Shown here: positions 55,134-63,774 of the stretch, in pieces
Position numbering within the stretch: the first letter of the stretch is position 1
How the letters are laid out: the number at the start of each line of letters is the position of its first letter
NCBI RefSeq assembly: GCF_002743255.1
Contig: NZ_PDYY01000005.1
Span: 62,001 to 126,000, forward strand
Source: Sporosarcina sp. P2
GTDB taxonomy: Bacteria; Bacillota; Bacilli; Bacillales_A; Planococcaceae
Direction: 5' to 3'
Length of the DNA stretch: 64,000 bases
Program-made: the position numbers and the translations under genes
Notes under the pieces: model-generated
Seen by the model: the letters and a program-made list of their open reading frames with translations, nothing else
What the model was told of the DNA's origin: nothing
Databases searched by the model: none

Positions 55134-56245
55134 TGAAAATGAAAAAGTATACAGCATCTACAATGGTTGATGCTATGGCGAAAGTCCGTGAAGATTTTGG
55201 AGACGACGCGATCATCCTCAGTTCAAACGTCACGAAAACAAAAGGTTTTTTGGGGCTGTTTCGTAAACGATCTGTAGAAGTAGTTGCAAGCTATGATAAA
55301 ACGAACGCAGAACGTATCTATGAATCACGAGTTCATTCTGTGCAACCCATTGCGGAGACAGAGTCTGTTGAACAAATTGAACAAGAAATGCGGGAGATCA
55401 AACAAATGCTAAAAGATATTCAGCCAGTGGATCGTGCATTTGAAAAATATCCCGATGAACTATTACCCATATTGAAGAAATTACAGATGCAAGGTGTGGA
55501 AAGTAAATATATTACAGAGATTGGTAATCTAGTTTTCAATCGAATGAAGCAAGACAAGATCGATTTTACTGAAGAACAGCAAATGGAATTGATTAGAACA
55601 TGGTTCAGCGATCAACTTCACGACATACCTTTCGGTGGAATCACTTATCAGAAGCAGTTTATTAATGTACTAGGGCCGACTGGGGTAGGAAAAACCACGA
55701 CCATTGCGAAAATTGCCGCACGTGCCTTACTGGAAGAAAAAAAGAAAGTTGGTTTCATTACGACCGATACGTATCGAATTGCAGCAATTGAACAATTGCG
55801 CACATATGCCAATTTACTTCAGGCTCCAGTTGAAATCGTTTATAGTGAAGAAGATTTCCGTACCGCAATCGAAAAGTTAAAAGATCTCGATCTCATATTT
55901 ATCGACACAGCGGGCCGAAATTATAAAGAAGCAAAATTTGTCGATGATTTATCGAAACTCATTGATTTCTCTTTGGATATGGAAACATTTCTTGTGTTAT
56001 CTACCACATCAAAGGAACAGGATATGGATACCATCATTAGACAATTTACTAATTTCCCAATCGAGAAATTTATATTTACTAAGACAGATGAAACCGATTC
56101 GGTCGGATCTATAATTAATTTAATTCTGAAATATGGTATAGGTGTATCCTACTACACAGACGGACAAGAGGTACCTGAAGATTTGACAGAAGCCAGTTTG
56201 GAAAAGATAGTGGACCTTCTATTAGCAGGTGATTCACATGCATGA
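55133..56245 (+). CDS. flhF: Flagellar biosynthesis GTPase FlhF
   Basis: SRP-type GTPase that fixes the place of new flagella. The 370-residue protein has a basic N-terminal domain, an N domain, and the G domain with [18 protein letters not shown] from residue 181, TTDTYRIAAIEQL, DTAGRNYKEAKF and TKTDETDSVG. Related to Ffh and FtsY in this window but with DTAGRN instead of DTAGRL. Start overlaps the flhA stop; its own stop overlaps flhG. Confidence 0.95.
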   Translation: MKMKKYTASTMVDAMAKVREDFGDDAIILSSNVTKTKGFLGLFRKRSVEVVASYDKTNAERIYESRVHSVQPIAETESVEQIEQEMREIKQMLKDIQPVDRAFEKYPDELLPILKKLQMQGVESKYITEIGNLVFNRMKQDKIDFTEEQQMELIRTWFSDQLHDIPFGGITYQKQFINVLGPTGVGKTTTIAKIAARALLEEKKKVGFITTDTYRIAAIEQLRTYANLLQAPVEIVYSEEDFRTAIEKLKDLDLIFIDTAGRNYKEAKFVDDLSKLIDFSLDMETFLVLSTTSKEQDMDTIIRQFTNFPIEKFIFTKTDETDSVGSIINLILKYGIGVSYYTDGQEVPEDLTEASLEKIVDLLLAGDSHA

Positions 56246-57104
56246 CCAGGCGGAAGCACTTCGACTAAAAATGATGAAAAGTCAAAGACAAGTAGCTCGC
56301 TCAATTGCCATTGTTAGTGGAAAAGGCGGAGTAGGCAAATCGAATTTCACTGCTAATTTCTCTTACGGACTCGTAGCGAAAGGGAAGAAAGTATTAATTG
56401 TGGATATGGATATTGGGATGGGGAATATTCATATATTATTTGGGGCTACGCCAATGTTTCATCTAAAAGATTACTTGTCTGATAAACAACCATTGCAGAG
56501 CGTTGTGACTCCTATTGAAGACAATCTTGCGTTTATAGCAGGTGGTTCCGGACTGGAGAATGTGGTGGAGTGGTCAGGTGAAATGTTTGTTCGATTGATT
56601 GAGGCATTTTCTATTTTACAGATGGAATATGATGTTATTTTATTTGATATGGGTGCAGGAGCAACGAAGAGTTCAATTGATTTAATCTTGGCGATGGATG
56701 AGATTATATTAATAGCGACACCGGAGCCAACTTCTATTACGGATGCGTATTCAATGATTAAGTTTATATGTCTGCAAGATGCAAATAAATCTATTCACAT
56801 AGTAAGTAACCGTGTTCTAAAAGAGCAAGATGGACGTGATTCCGTCGCACGGCTTCAGTTAGCCATGCGAAAGTTTTTATCCATAGATACTAGTGTTTTA
56901 GGGTTTTTGCCAGATGACATTCATGTACGTAATGCAGTAATTGCTCAGATCCCTTTTGTCAAATTATATCCCAATTCAAAAATTAGCAAGCGAATGTTGG
57001 CAATAACGGATACATTTTTACACAGCAACAAACCGAGCACTTCTATTGAAACTTCTGGATTCATAGATAAAATCAAAGGTGTTTTTCTAAAGGGGCGTGT
57101 GTAA
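56238..57104 (+). CDS. flhG: Flagellar number regulator FlhG (YlxH), MinD-like ATPase
   Basis: MinD/ParA-type ATPase that stimulates FlhF GTPase and limits flagellar number. The 288-residue protein has the deviant Walker A SGKGGVGKSNF (Lys29 and Lys34), DMDIGMGN and DMGAG. An N-terminal stretch DQAEALRLKM carries the conserved FlhF-activating DQA-LR motif. ATG 56238 follows AGGTGA; a GTG three codons earlier is possible. Confidence 0.94.
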   Translation: MHDQAEALRLKMMKSQRQVARSIAIVSGKGGVGKSNFTANFSYGLVAKGKKVLIVDMDIGMGNIHILFGATPMFHLKDYLSDKQPLQSVVTPIEDNLAFIAGGSGLENVVEWSGEMFVRLIEAFSILQMEYDVILFDMGAGATKSSIDLILAMDEIILIATPEPTSITDAYSMIKFICLQDANKSIHIVSNRVLKEQDGRDSVARLQLAMRKFLSIDTSVLGFLPDDIHVRNAVIAQIPFVKLYPNSKISKRMLAITDTFLHSNKPSTSIETSGFIDKIKGVFLKGRV

Positions 57105-57105
57105 T

Positions 57106-58236
57106 GTGATTACTGCAAAGAAAAAACGCGTTCTTGTTGTAGACGACTCAGCTTTTATGCGGAAGTTAATCTCTGATATGTTGAATAAACACCCCATGAT
57201 GGAAGTCATCGGCATCGCTAGAAATGGCAAAGATGCAGTGGAAAAGGTTCGCAATCTTCAACCAGATGTCCTTACAATGGATATTGAAATGCCTGTGATG
57301 AATGGACTGGAAGCTTTAAAGTTTATTATGGATCACATGCCAATCCCTGTGGTGATATTATCAAGTACGACAAAACATAATGCAGAAAATGCAGTTCTAG
57401 CGATAGAATACGGTGCTGTCGACGTGATAGCAAAACCTGGCGGAGCTATTTCGTTAAATCTTCATGAAATCGAACAAGAAATTGTGGAGAAAGTATTTGC
57501 TGCTTCAAATGTGGTAATTCACACACTAACGCGTCAAATAACATCCACAAATAACCGTCATACACCAACGCCAAGCAAACAAAATACTGCAAATGAAAGT
57601 AGAAGCACTTCGACACTTCCTATAAAAACAGTAAACATACCTAAAAAAAATACACTTATTGCTAAACAATTTGTTATAATAGGTACATCGACCGGAGGAC
57701 CAAGGGCCTTGCAGGAAGTCATTACAAAGTTTCCAGCGAACTTCCCACATCCAATTCTAATTGTCCAGCATATGCCACCTGGCTTCACCAAGTCATTGGC
57801 CGAACGACTGAATAATTTGAGTGAAATAACCGTTAAAGAAGCAGAACATGGTGAACCGATCGAAAATGGTACAGCCTATATTGCACCAGGCGGCTTGCAT
57901 TTGAAGTTTGAGAAATCTAGAACGGGCTATAAGATCGTATTAGACGGAGACGAAGCGCCGCGTTCAGGACATCGCCCAGCGGTAAATGTGTTATTAGAAT
58001 CAGCAGCAACACATAAAGAACTTGGGTTTATAACGGCTATCATGACAGGTATGGGTTATGACGGTAAAGAAGGTATGGAGTTATTACGTGCTTCATGTAA
58101 AACGTTTACTATAGCGGAATCTAAAAACACGTCCGTTGTATATGGCATGCCCAAAGCTATAATTGATGCAGGTCTCAGTGACGAAATCAAAGATATACAA
58201 CAAATCGCTGATGCGATAATAGGAAATTTGAAGTAA
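57106..58236 (+). CDS. cheB: Chemotaxis response regulator/protein-glutamate methylesterase CheB
   Basis: Demethylates and deamidates chemoreceptors. The 376-residue protein has a receiver domain (DDSAFMRK, phosphorylated Asp59 in TMDIEMPVMNG), a Ser/Thr/Asn-rich linker (about residues 140-180), and the esterase domain with Ser195 (GTSTGGP), His222 (QHMPPG) and the Asp of TGMGYDG near 318. GTG 57106 is ten bases after AAAGGGG; an earlier GTG is too close. Confidence 0.95.
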   Translation: MITAKKKRVLVVDDSAFMRKLISDMLNKHPMMEVIGIARNGKDAVEKVRNLQPDVLTMDIEMPVMNGLEALKFIMDHMPIPVVILSSTTKHNAENAVLAIEYGAVDVIAKPGGAISLNLHEIEQEIVEKVFAASNVVIHTLTRQITSTNNRHTPTPSKQNTANESRSTSTLPIKTVNIPKKNTLIAKQFVIIGTSTGGPRALQEVITKFPANFPHPILIVQHMPPGFTKSLAERLNNLSEITVKEAEHGEPIENGTAYIAPGGLHLKFEKSRTGYKIVLDGDEAPRSGHRPAVNVLLESAATHKELGFITAIMTGMGYDGKEGMELLRASCKTFTIAESKNTSVVYGMPKAIIDAGLSDEIKDIQQIADAIIGNLK

Positions 58237-58251
58237 CTAGGGGGCTTTACA

Positions 58252-60321
58252 ATGGATGTAAGTCAGTATTTGGATATGTTCATAGAAGAAAGTAAAGAAC
58301 ACTTGCAAGCTTGTAGTGAACAGTTGCTAGCGTTAGAAAATAATCCGGATGATTTGGCCATTGTCAATGAAGTCTTTAGAGCTGCACATACGCTTAAAGG
58401 AATGTCGGCGACAATGGGATATGAAGATATTGCAGATTTAACACATAAGATGGAGAACGTCCTTGATGCGATTCGAAACTCAAAGATCCAGGTTTCAACG
58501 GAGATTTTAGATGTGGTATTTGAAGCAGTGGATGATCTTGAACTAATGGTACAAGACATTGAATCAGGTGGCGATGGAAAAAAAGACGTGAGTAATTTAG
58601 TAGACACTCTCAATCGCATTGAAGCTGGACAACCAGTAGATGTAACGAACGAGCCTGCAGCAACAGCCGAGGAAGTTTCAATGGAGGTCGTCACTTCGAG
58701 AGGAATTCCTTATGATGAGTTTGAATTAACGGTTATTTCTCAATCTGCTGAACAAGGCTTTAATGCATTAGAGATCACTGTCACATTACGTGATGATTGC
58801 TTGTTGAAAGTTGCTCGTGTATTCATGACTTTTGAAATTTTGGAAAAGTCAGGCGAAGTCATCAAAACGGTTCCTACAGTAGAACAATTAGAAAATGAGG
58901 ATTTTGATCAGAACTTTACGATTGTCTTATTAACCCAAGAAGATGCTGCAGATTTAAAGGCGAAAGTACTGAAAGTTTCTGAAATAGAAGACGTACATAT
59001 TACACACATCACGGATGAATACGTGCAGAAGTACAAGCAAGCCTCATTGAATACATGTGACCCAGAACCTAGTGTGTTCGAAACAACAGTCGTACCTGTT
59101 ACTAAAGCCGCAACAACCAACGAAACGCCTAAAGAAACTATAAAGACTAAAAAGACCACTACTTCCAATTCCAATAAAACGATACGGGTCAATATTGATC
59201 GACTTGATATTTTAATGAATTTATTTGAAGAACTGGTCATTGACCGTGGACGCCTTCAATCGATTGCCAGTGAATTGCATAACCCGGAATTGAATGAATC
59301 AGTAGAAAGAATGACTCGGGTATCAGGAGACTTGCAAAACATCATTTTGAACATGCGAATGGTACCTGTAGAAACAGTCTTCAATAGATTCCCCAAAATG
59401 GTTCGGCAATTGGCGCGTGACCTGAATAAGAAAATTGATTTAGAAATTGTCGGCGCTGAAACAGAGCTTGACCGTACCGTTATCGACGAAATAGGAGACC
59501 CCCTTGTTCATTTGATTCGAAATGCTCTAGATCACGGTATTGAAATGCCGGAAGAGCGAATTGCGAATGGCAAGCCAGAGACTGGAACTGTGACATTACG
59601 AGCCTATCATTCGGGTAACCATGTATTTATTGAGCTTGAGGATGATGGAGCGGGTGTAAATCGTGAACGAGTAGTTAGTAAAGCGATTGAACGGGGCATT
59701 ATCAGTCCGGAAGCTGCGGATACATTGACAAATAAGCAAGTAGCGGAATTGATATTAGCTTCAGGGTTTTCCACTGCCGCTTCCATTACGGATGTATCAG
59801 GTCGCGGCGTTGGTTTGGACGTTGTAAAAAACACTATTGAATCTCTTGGCGGACATATTTCGATTGATTCCACTGAAGGAAAAGGATCGTTATTCCAGGT
59901 GCAATTACCTCTAACTCTTTCTATTATTTCTGTAATGTTAGTAGAGTTGGATGAAGAAATTTATGCAATTCCTTTGTCGTCTATAATTGAAACTGCCATT
60001 ATTCAGAAGTCAGATATTTTAAATGCCCATAATCAGCCAGTCATCGATTTCCGTGGAACCATTGTACCGTTGGTAGACCTAAAAGACATATTTGAAATGG
60101 AGAATAGAAGTAATGAAGAAGATGAGTTCCAATCTATTGTGATCGTTCGTAAAGGTGACAGTTTAGCTGGGTTAGTCGTAGATTCATTTATTGGCCAACA
60201 AGAAATCGTTCTGAAATCTCTCGGTGAATACTTGCAGAGTGTCTTTGCGATATCTGGTGCTACGATTCTAGGAAATGGTCAAGTCGCATTAATTGTTGAC
60301 TGTAATGCATTGATTAAATAA
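58252..60321 (+). CDS. cheA: Chemotaxis histidine kinase CheA
   Basis: Receptor-coupled kinase that phosphorylates CheY and CheB. The 689-residue protein has P1 with phosphorylated His46 (RAAHTLKGMSATMG), a CheY/CheB-binding P2 (about 140-270), a short linker, dimerisation P3, the ATPase P4 (DPLVHLIRNALDHGIE, GRGVGLDVVKN) and the C-terminal CheW-like P5. AGGGGGC precedes the ATG. All domains present. Confidence 0.96.
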   Translation: MDVSQYLDMFIEESKEHLQACSEQLLALENNPDDLAIVNEVFRAAHTLKGMSATMGYEDIADLTHKMENVLDAIRNSKIQVSTEILDVVFEAVDDLELMVQDIESGGDGKKDVSNLVDTLNRIEAGQPVDVTNEPAATAEEVSMEVVTSRGIPYDEFELTVISQSAEQGFNALEITVTLRDDCLLKVARVFMTFEILEKSGEVIKTVPTVEQLENEDFDQNFTIVLLTQEDAADLKAKVLKVSEIEDVHITHITDEYVQKYKQASLNTCDPEPSVFETTVVPVTKAATTNETPKETIKTKKTTTSNSNKTIRVNIDRLDILMNLFEELVIDRGRLQSIASELHNPELNESVERMTRVSGDLQNIILNMRMVPVETVFNRFPKMVRQLARDLNKKIDLEIVGAETELDRTVIDEIGDPLVHLIRNALDHGIEMPEERIANGKPETGTVTLRAYHSGNHVFIELEDDGAGVNRERVVSKAIERGIISPEAADTLTNKQVAELILASGFSTAASITDVSGRGVGLDVVKNTIESLGGHISIDSTEGKGSLFQVQLPLTLSIISVMLVELDEEIYAIPLSSIIETAIIQKSDILNAHNQPVIDFRGTIVPLVDLKDIFEMENRSNEEDEFQSIVIVRKGDSLAGLVVDSFIGQQEIVLKSLGEYLQSVFAISGATILGNGQVALIVDCNALIK

Positions 60322-60334
60322 TCGAGGTGATGAC

Positions 60335-60802
60335 ATGACAAAAGTATCGGAAGTAAGCGAAATGAAAGTAATTGTCTTTCAATTGATGAATAAGGAATAT
60401 GCAATTGGCCTAGACGTAGTAGAATCCATCGAGAAATCGCTGTCGATTACACGTGTTCCCCGTATGCCTTCTTATGTTAAAGGCGTGTTAAATTTACGAG
60501 GTGTAGTGACGCCAGTGGTGGACTTACGTGAACGTTTTGATATGGAGTATAAAGAGTTTGATGAGACAAGCTGCATTATTATCGTTTCGCATGCGGGTGC
60601 AGAAGTAGGATTAATTGTGGACGATGCGAATGATGTAATGGATGTTCCGACAAGCGCAATAGGTCCTCAGCCGGAAGTAGTGGGATCTGTGGAATCCGAA
60701 TTCATTTCAGGAGTGGCGAAAGTTGATAAGCGATTATTGGTTATGCTAAATCTGGAAAAAGTACTGCAACCGATAAAGAAGGGGAATACGGATGAATTCT
60801 AA
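60335..60802 (+). CDS. cheW: Chemotaxis coupling protein CheW
   Basis: Adaptor that links CheA to receptors. The 155-residue protein is one CheW (SH3-like) domain: MKVIVFQLMNKEYAIGLDVVESIE, ITRVPRMPSYVKGVLNLRG and VVDLRERF. CGAGGTGATG precedes the ATG. Overlaps the start of cheC. Confidence 0.95.
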   Translation: MTKVSEVSEMKVIVFQLMNKEYAIGLDVVESIEKSLSITRVPRMPSYVKGVLNLRGVVTPVVDLRERFDMEYKEFDETSCIIIVSHAGAEVGLIVDDANDVMDVPTSAIGPQPEVVGSVESEFISGVAKVDKRLLVMLNLEKVLQPIKKGNTDEF

Positions 60803-61424
60803 AAATGACATCACCGAGATGCATCTGGATGTCTTAAAGGAAATCGGGAATATTGGAGCAGCACATGCTGCAACTTCATTATCACAACTGTTAGGTCAGA
60901 AAATTGACATGCGTGTACCTAACGTGGAGCTGGTTACGTTTGATGAAATGTTTGATTTAGCAGGTGGTACGGAAAAAGTGGTGGCGGGTATCTTTTTACG
61001 TATTGAAGGTGATTTGACGGGCACGATGTTTTTTGTACTGACTATTGAATCTGCTACACAATTTATTCGCAAATTGACAGGGGACGCGGCATTTACATTT
61101 ACGGATGTAGATGATTTGGGAATGGGTGCTTCTGCGCTACAAGAGTTGGGGAATATATTGTCAGGTTCCTATTTGTCGGCGCTCTCTGATTTTACATCAT
61201 TAAATATCTATCCAACTGTACCTTCATTAAGTATTGACATGGTGGGTGCCATTGTTAGCTTCGGCCTGATCGAAGTATCCCAGTACAGTGATGAAGTTAT
61301 CGTCATTGAGACGGAAATATTACAAGAAGGGGAACAGGGTGTGTCAAGTTTAGCGGGGCACTTCTTTTTATTACCTGATCCACCCTCATATCGCACGATA
61401 TTTAGTTCGTTGGGTGTCTTATAG
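60792..61424 (+). CDS. cheC: CheY-P phosphatase CheC
   Basis: Removes phosphate from CheY-P and binds CheD as part of adaptation in Bacillus. The 210-residue protein has both active-site helices with the Glu-x2-Asn pattern (LKEIGNIGAAHAATSL and ALQELGNILSGSYLSAL). The ATG overlaps cheW by 11 bases; cheD starts immediately after the stop. Confidence 0.95.
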   Translation: MNSKNDITEMHLDVLKEIGNIGAAHAATSLSQLLGQKIDMRVPNVELVTFDEMFDLAGGTEKVVAGIFLRIEGDLTGTMFFVLTIESATQFIRKLTGDAAFTFTDVDDLGMGASALQELGNILSGSYLSALSDFTSLNIYPTVPSLSIDMVGAIVSFGLIEVSQYSDEVIVIETEILQEGEQGVSSLAGHFFLLPDPPSYRTIFSSLGVL

Positions 61425-61919
61425 ATGGCAAGCGTTCAAACAGTAGTGCGTGTAGGGATTGCTGATATGAATATCGCAAAATCCCCTCATACGATTCGCA
61501 CATCAGGACTGGGTTCGTGTGTTGGTGTAGTACTGTATGATTCTTCGAAAAAAATAGCAGGTATGGTGCATGTCATGTTGCCTGATAGCGAGTTGGGTAA
61601 GTCAACAAAACTAAATGTAGCGAAATTCGCAGATACGGGCATTCATGCAATGTTGGAACTTTTAAAATCTGAAGGAGTTAGACCTTTCAGCATCAAAGCG
61701 AAAATTGCGGGTGGAGCACAAATGTTTCAGTTCGGTTCAAATGATACGATCCGTATAGGTCCTCGCAATGTAGAAGCGGTAAAAAAAGAATTGAAAAGAT
61801 ATTCAATCCCGATTGTCGCAGAAGATACAGGCGGATCCAGTGGACGTACAATTGAATTTGATCCTGCTACGAGTATCCTGTTTGTTCGTACCGTCAATGC
61901 TGGAACGCAGGAAATTTAA
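61425..61919 (+). CDS. cheD: Chemoreceptor glutamine deamidase CheD
   Basis: Deamidates receptor glutamines and, with CheC, tunes CheA. The 164-residue protein has the cysteine nucleophile in GLGSCVGVVLYD and the His in MVHVMLP, the two catalytic residues of the family, plus KIAGGAQMF. The start codon directly abuts the cheC stop. Confidence 0.95.
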   Translation: MASVQTVVRVGIADMNIAKSPHTIRTSGLGSCVGVVLYDSSKKIAGMVHVMLPDSELGKSTKLNVAKFADTGIHAMLELLKSEGVRPFSIKAKIAGGAQMFQFGSNDTIRIGPRNVEAVKKELKRYSIPIVAEDTGGSSGRTIEFDPATSILFVRTVNAGTQEI

Positions 61920-61930
61920 CAGTACAAACG

Positions 61931-61956
61931 AAGGCGGCTAATACATTAGTCGCCTT
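61931..61956 (+). terminator. Hairpin between cheD and sigD, weak terminator or processing site
   Basis: AAGGCGGCTAAT / TTAGTCGCCTT with one mismatch and a three-base loop, followed only by TTATC. The poor T run suggests partial termination or an mRNA-protecting stem rather than a full stop; sigD level could depend on it. Confidence 0.5.
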
Positions 61957-61970
61957 TATCTATTGTGATT

Positions 61971-61979
61971 TGCTATACT
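61971..61979 (+). promoter_or_regulatory. Candidate extended -10 element before sigD
   Basis: TGC-TATACT at 61971-61979, 55 bases before sigD and just after the cheD hairpin. No good -35. B. subtilis has an internal promoter before sigD, which makes this worth noting. Confidence 0.3.
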
Positions 61980-62034
61980 TATACATAAGACATAAAATCG
62001 GTAGAAGGAACCTGACAGGAAAGGCGTGAATTCG

Positions 62035-62811
62035 ATGACAAATCAAGATGTAACTGAACGACATCAGTGGAAGTTATGGATCGAAAACCGTGATCCTGAT
62101 GCAGGTGATATGCTAGTACGAATGTATACACCTCTTGTGAATTATCACGTCCAACGAATCAGTGCTGGACTGCCGAAAAACGTATCACGTGATGAAATCA
62201 AATCTCTTGGTTATCAAGGGCTTTTCGACGCGTTAACGAAATTTGATCCTTCGCGTGATTTGAAATTCGACACATACGCTTCATTCCGGATTCGGGGTAC
62301 AATTATAGATGGTTTAAGAAAAGAAGATTGGTTATCACGTTCCCTAAGAGAAAAAACTAAGAAAATGGATGAAGAAATTAGTAAGCTCGAACAGTCCTAC
62401 TTGCGAACGGTGACACCCGAGGAAGTAGCAGATCATTTAGGCGTTACAACAGATCAAGTCTATCAAACTATGCATGAACAGTATTTTGCCAATGTATTGT
62501 CCATTGATGAAAAAATGAATGATGAAGATGATCACGATCAAACCTTTGTATTGCAGGATGATCAAACGAAAACACCTGAACAACAAGCGGTCAAAGGCGA
62601 ATTGATTGAAGACTTGATAACGAAAATCAAAGAACTAAATGAAAACGAACAATTGGTACTTAGTTTGTTTTACCAGGAAGATATGACGCTAACAGAAATT
62701 GGAGAAATTTTAAGCTTATCTACATCGAGAATCTCACAAATACATTCAAAAGCATTATTTAAGTTACGGTCGCTGTTGGCGGCTGAAATTACCGACGGAG
62801 GGATTTTATGA
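62035..62811 (+). CDS. sigD: RNA polymerase sigma factor SigD (FliA family)
   Basis: Sigma-28 type factor for late flagellar, chemotaxis and autolysin genes. The 258-residue protein has region 2 (YTPLVNYHVQRISAG, YQGLFDALTKFDPSRDLKFDTYASFRIRG), region 3 (LSRSLREKTKKM) and region 4 with the helix-turn-helix DMTLTEIGEILSLSTSRISQIHSKA. ATG 62035 lies ten bases after AGGAAAGG; the GTG three codons earlier is too close. Last regulatory gene of the fla/che operon. Confidence 0.96.
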   Translation: MTNQDVTERHQWKLWIENRDPDAGDMLVRMYTPLVNYHVQRISAGLPKNVSRDEIKSLGYQGLFDALTKFDPSRDLKFDTYASFRIRGTIIDGLRKEDWLSRSLREKTKKMDEEISKLEQSYLRTVTPEEVADHLGVTTDQVYQTMHEQYFANVLSIDEKMNDEDDHDQTFVLQDDQTKTPEQQAVKGELIEDLITKIKELNENEQLVLSLFYQEDMTLTEIGEILSLSTSRISQIHSKALFKLRSLLAAEITDGGIL

Positions 62812-63104
62812 GTTTGAAAGCTATCGAACTTCAAATTGCTATCCCGAAGACATTTGAGGCAGGTAAAATAGCGGAGCAAAAGCAGCAACAGTCTCAACTT
62901 GCTCAAGACAGTGCCAATTTGCAAACAGAAAAACAAGCCTTAAAAAGCAAGGAAACGGTTTTAAAATCATCTCCATATGCAAAAATGGATGGAGATCATC
63001 AGCAGCCTAGCGAAGAGTCACAACAACAACAAGAAAAAAAAGAGAAAGAACAACAGCAAGCCAAGCATCCGTTTAAAGGTTCGTTCGTTGATTACAGTGG
63101 ATAA
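62808..63104 (+). CDS. Small conserved protein of unknown function downstream of sigD
   Basis: A 98-residue hydrophilic protein overlapping the sigD stop (ATGA). Its N-terminus MSLKAIELQIAIPKTFEAGKI and C-terminus HPFKGSFVDYSG look like conserved ends joined by a low-complexity Gln/Lys/Glu-rich middle (residues 22-85). I recall similar short proteins with the same end motifs after sigD in other Bacillales, so it is likely real and motility-linked. No membrane segment or known domain. Function unknown. Confidence 0.7.
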   Translation: MSLKAIELQIAIPKTFEAGKIAEQKQQQSQLAQDSANLQTEKQALKSKETVLKSSPYAKMDGDHQQPSEESQQQQEKKEKEQQQAKHPFKGSFVDYSG

Positions 63105-63621
63105 TAGTATGGGAATTTTACTAGCTCTTTTGTTCATCTTACAAATTATCGGATTTATGGTCATGACATTGCTGTACGTAAAAATTACAAAATTTAATAA
63201 TCTGGAGAAAAAGCAACAACGTCTTATGAAAGAAATGGATCAATCCATATTAGCTTATCTAGGAGAAATCAAAGAAGAAAACGATCGTTTGATTCATCAA
63301 TTGAATCAACGAACGGATGCTCAAATGAAGCCCACCACAAACTCAGCTCCAAGCGAACAGTCAATAACAGAAGTGTCTGATTCGAGACAGAAGCCACATC
63401 CGGTTCCTTTACATTTCGCTTTACGTTCCTACCAAAAGACGGTGGAAACTGAAAAGAATGTGAAAGAAAAGAATTCAGAACTACATTCAAAATCATTTGA
63501 CGACCTGGACGACAAAGAAAAAGCCAAACAGCTGTATGCCGAAGGTAAATCAATAGAGGATATTGCAAGAAAGTTGAAAAAAGGTAAGACGGAAATCGAA
63601 TTGATAATTAAGTTTGACTGA
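63088..63621 (+). CDS. swrB: SwrB/YlxL-like single-pass membrane protein
   Basis: A 177-residue protein with one N-terminal membrane segment (ILLALLFILQIIGFMVMTLLYV), a coiled coil (EKKQQRLMKEMDQSILAYLGEIKEEND), a Ser/Thr/Pro-rich linker, and a C-terminal helix-turn-helix-like end (AKQLYAEGKSIEDIARKLKKGKTEIELIIKF). That layout and the position between sigD and rpsB match SwrB (YlxL) of B. subtilis, which promotes basal body maturation. The start is uncertain: TTG 63088 has AAAGG eight bases upstream; GTG 63097 and ATG 63109 are alternatives. The gene overlaps the end of the previous one. Symbol by position and architecture, not strong sequence identity. Confidence 0.7.
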   Translation: MITVDNSMGILLALLFILQIIGFMVMTLLYVKITKFNNLEKKQQRLMKEMDQSILAYLGEIKEENDRLIHQLNQRTDAQMKPTTNSAPSEQSITEVSDSRQKPHPVPLHFALRSYQKTVETEKNVKEKNSELHSKSFDDLDDKEKAKQLYAEGKSIEDIARKLKKGKTEIELIIKFD

Positions 63622-63636
63622 AGTTACACACAGTAG

Positions 63637-63665
63637 TTGCAAACAACGTAGAGTTGTGTTAATTT
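63637..63665 (+). promoter_or_regulatory. Candidate SigA promoter of rpsB
   Basis: TTGCAA (63637-63642) and TAATTT (63660-63665), 17 bases apart, giving a leader of about 100 bases. Confidence 0.5.
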
Positions 63666-63697
63666 AATAGATGGTATTACTACACACGCGTGCGGAT

Positions 63698-63729
63698 GAA
63701 TGAGTGGGTGCCATTATGGTCACTTATTC
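63698..63729 (+). other. Hairpin in the rpsB leader
   Basis: GAATGAGTG / CACTTATTC (one wobble) with an inner GCC/GGT pairing around ATTAT; flanking CGCGT (from 63688) could pair with ACGCG (from 63739) to extend it. No T tract. Could be a feedback site for S2; not matched to a known family. Confidence 0.45.
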
Positions 63730-63774
63730 GTAGGAAGTACGCGGAGGACAAAAAACCAATAGGAGGAATTAAAC

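Noticed and set aside
58263-58694. 143-residue reverse-strand open frame in cheA
   Set aside because: Antisense shadow of the P1 domain coding region, no recognisable domain.
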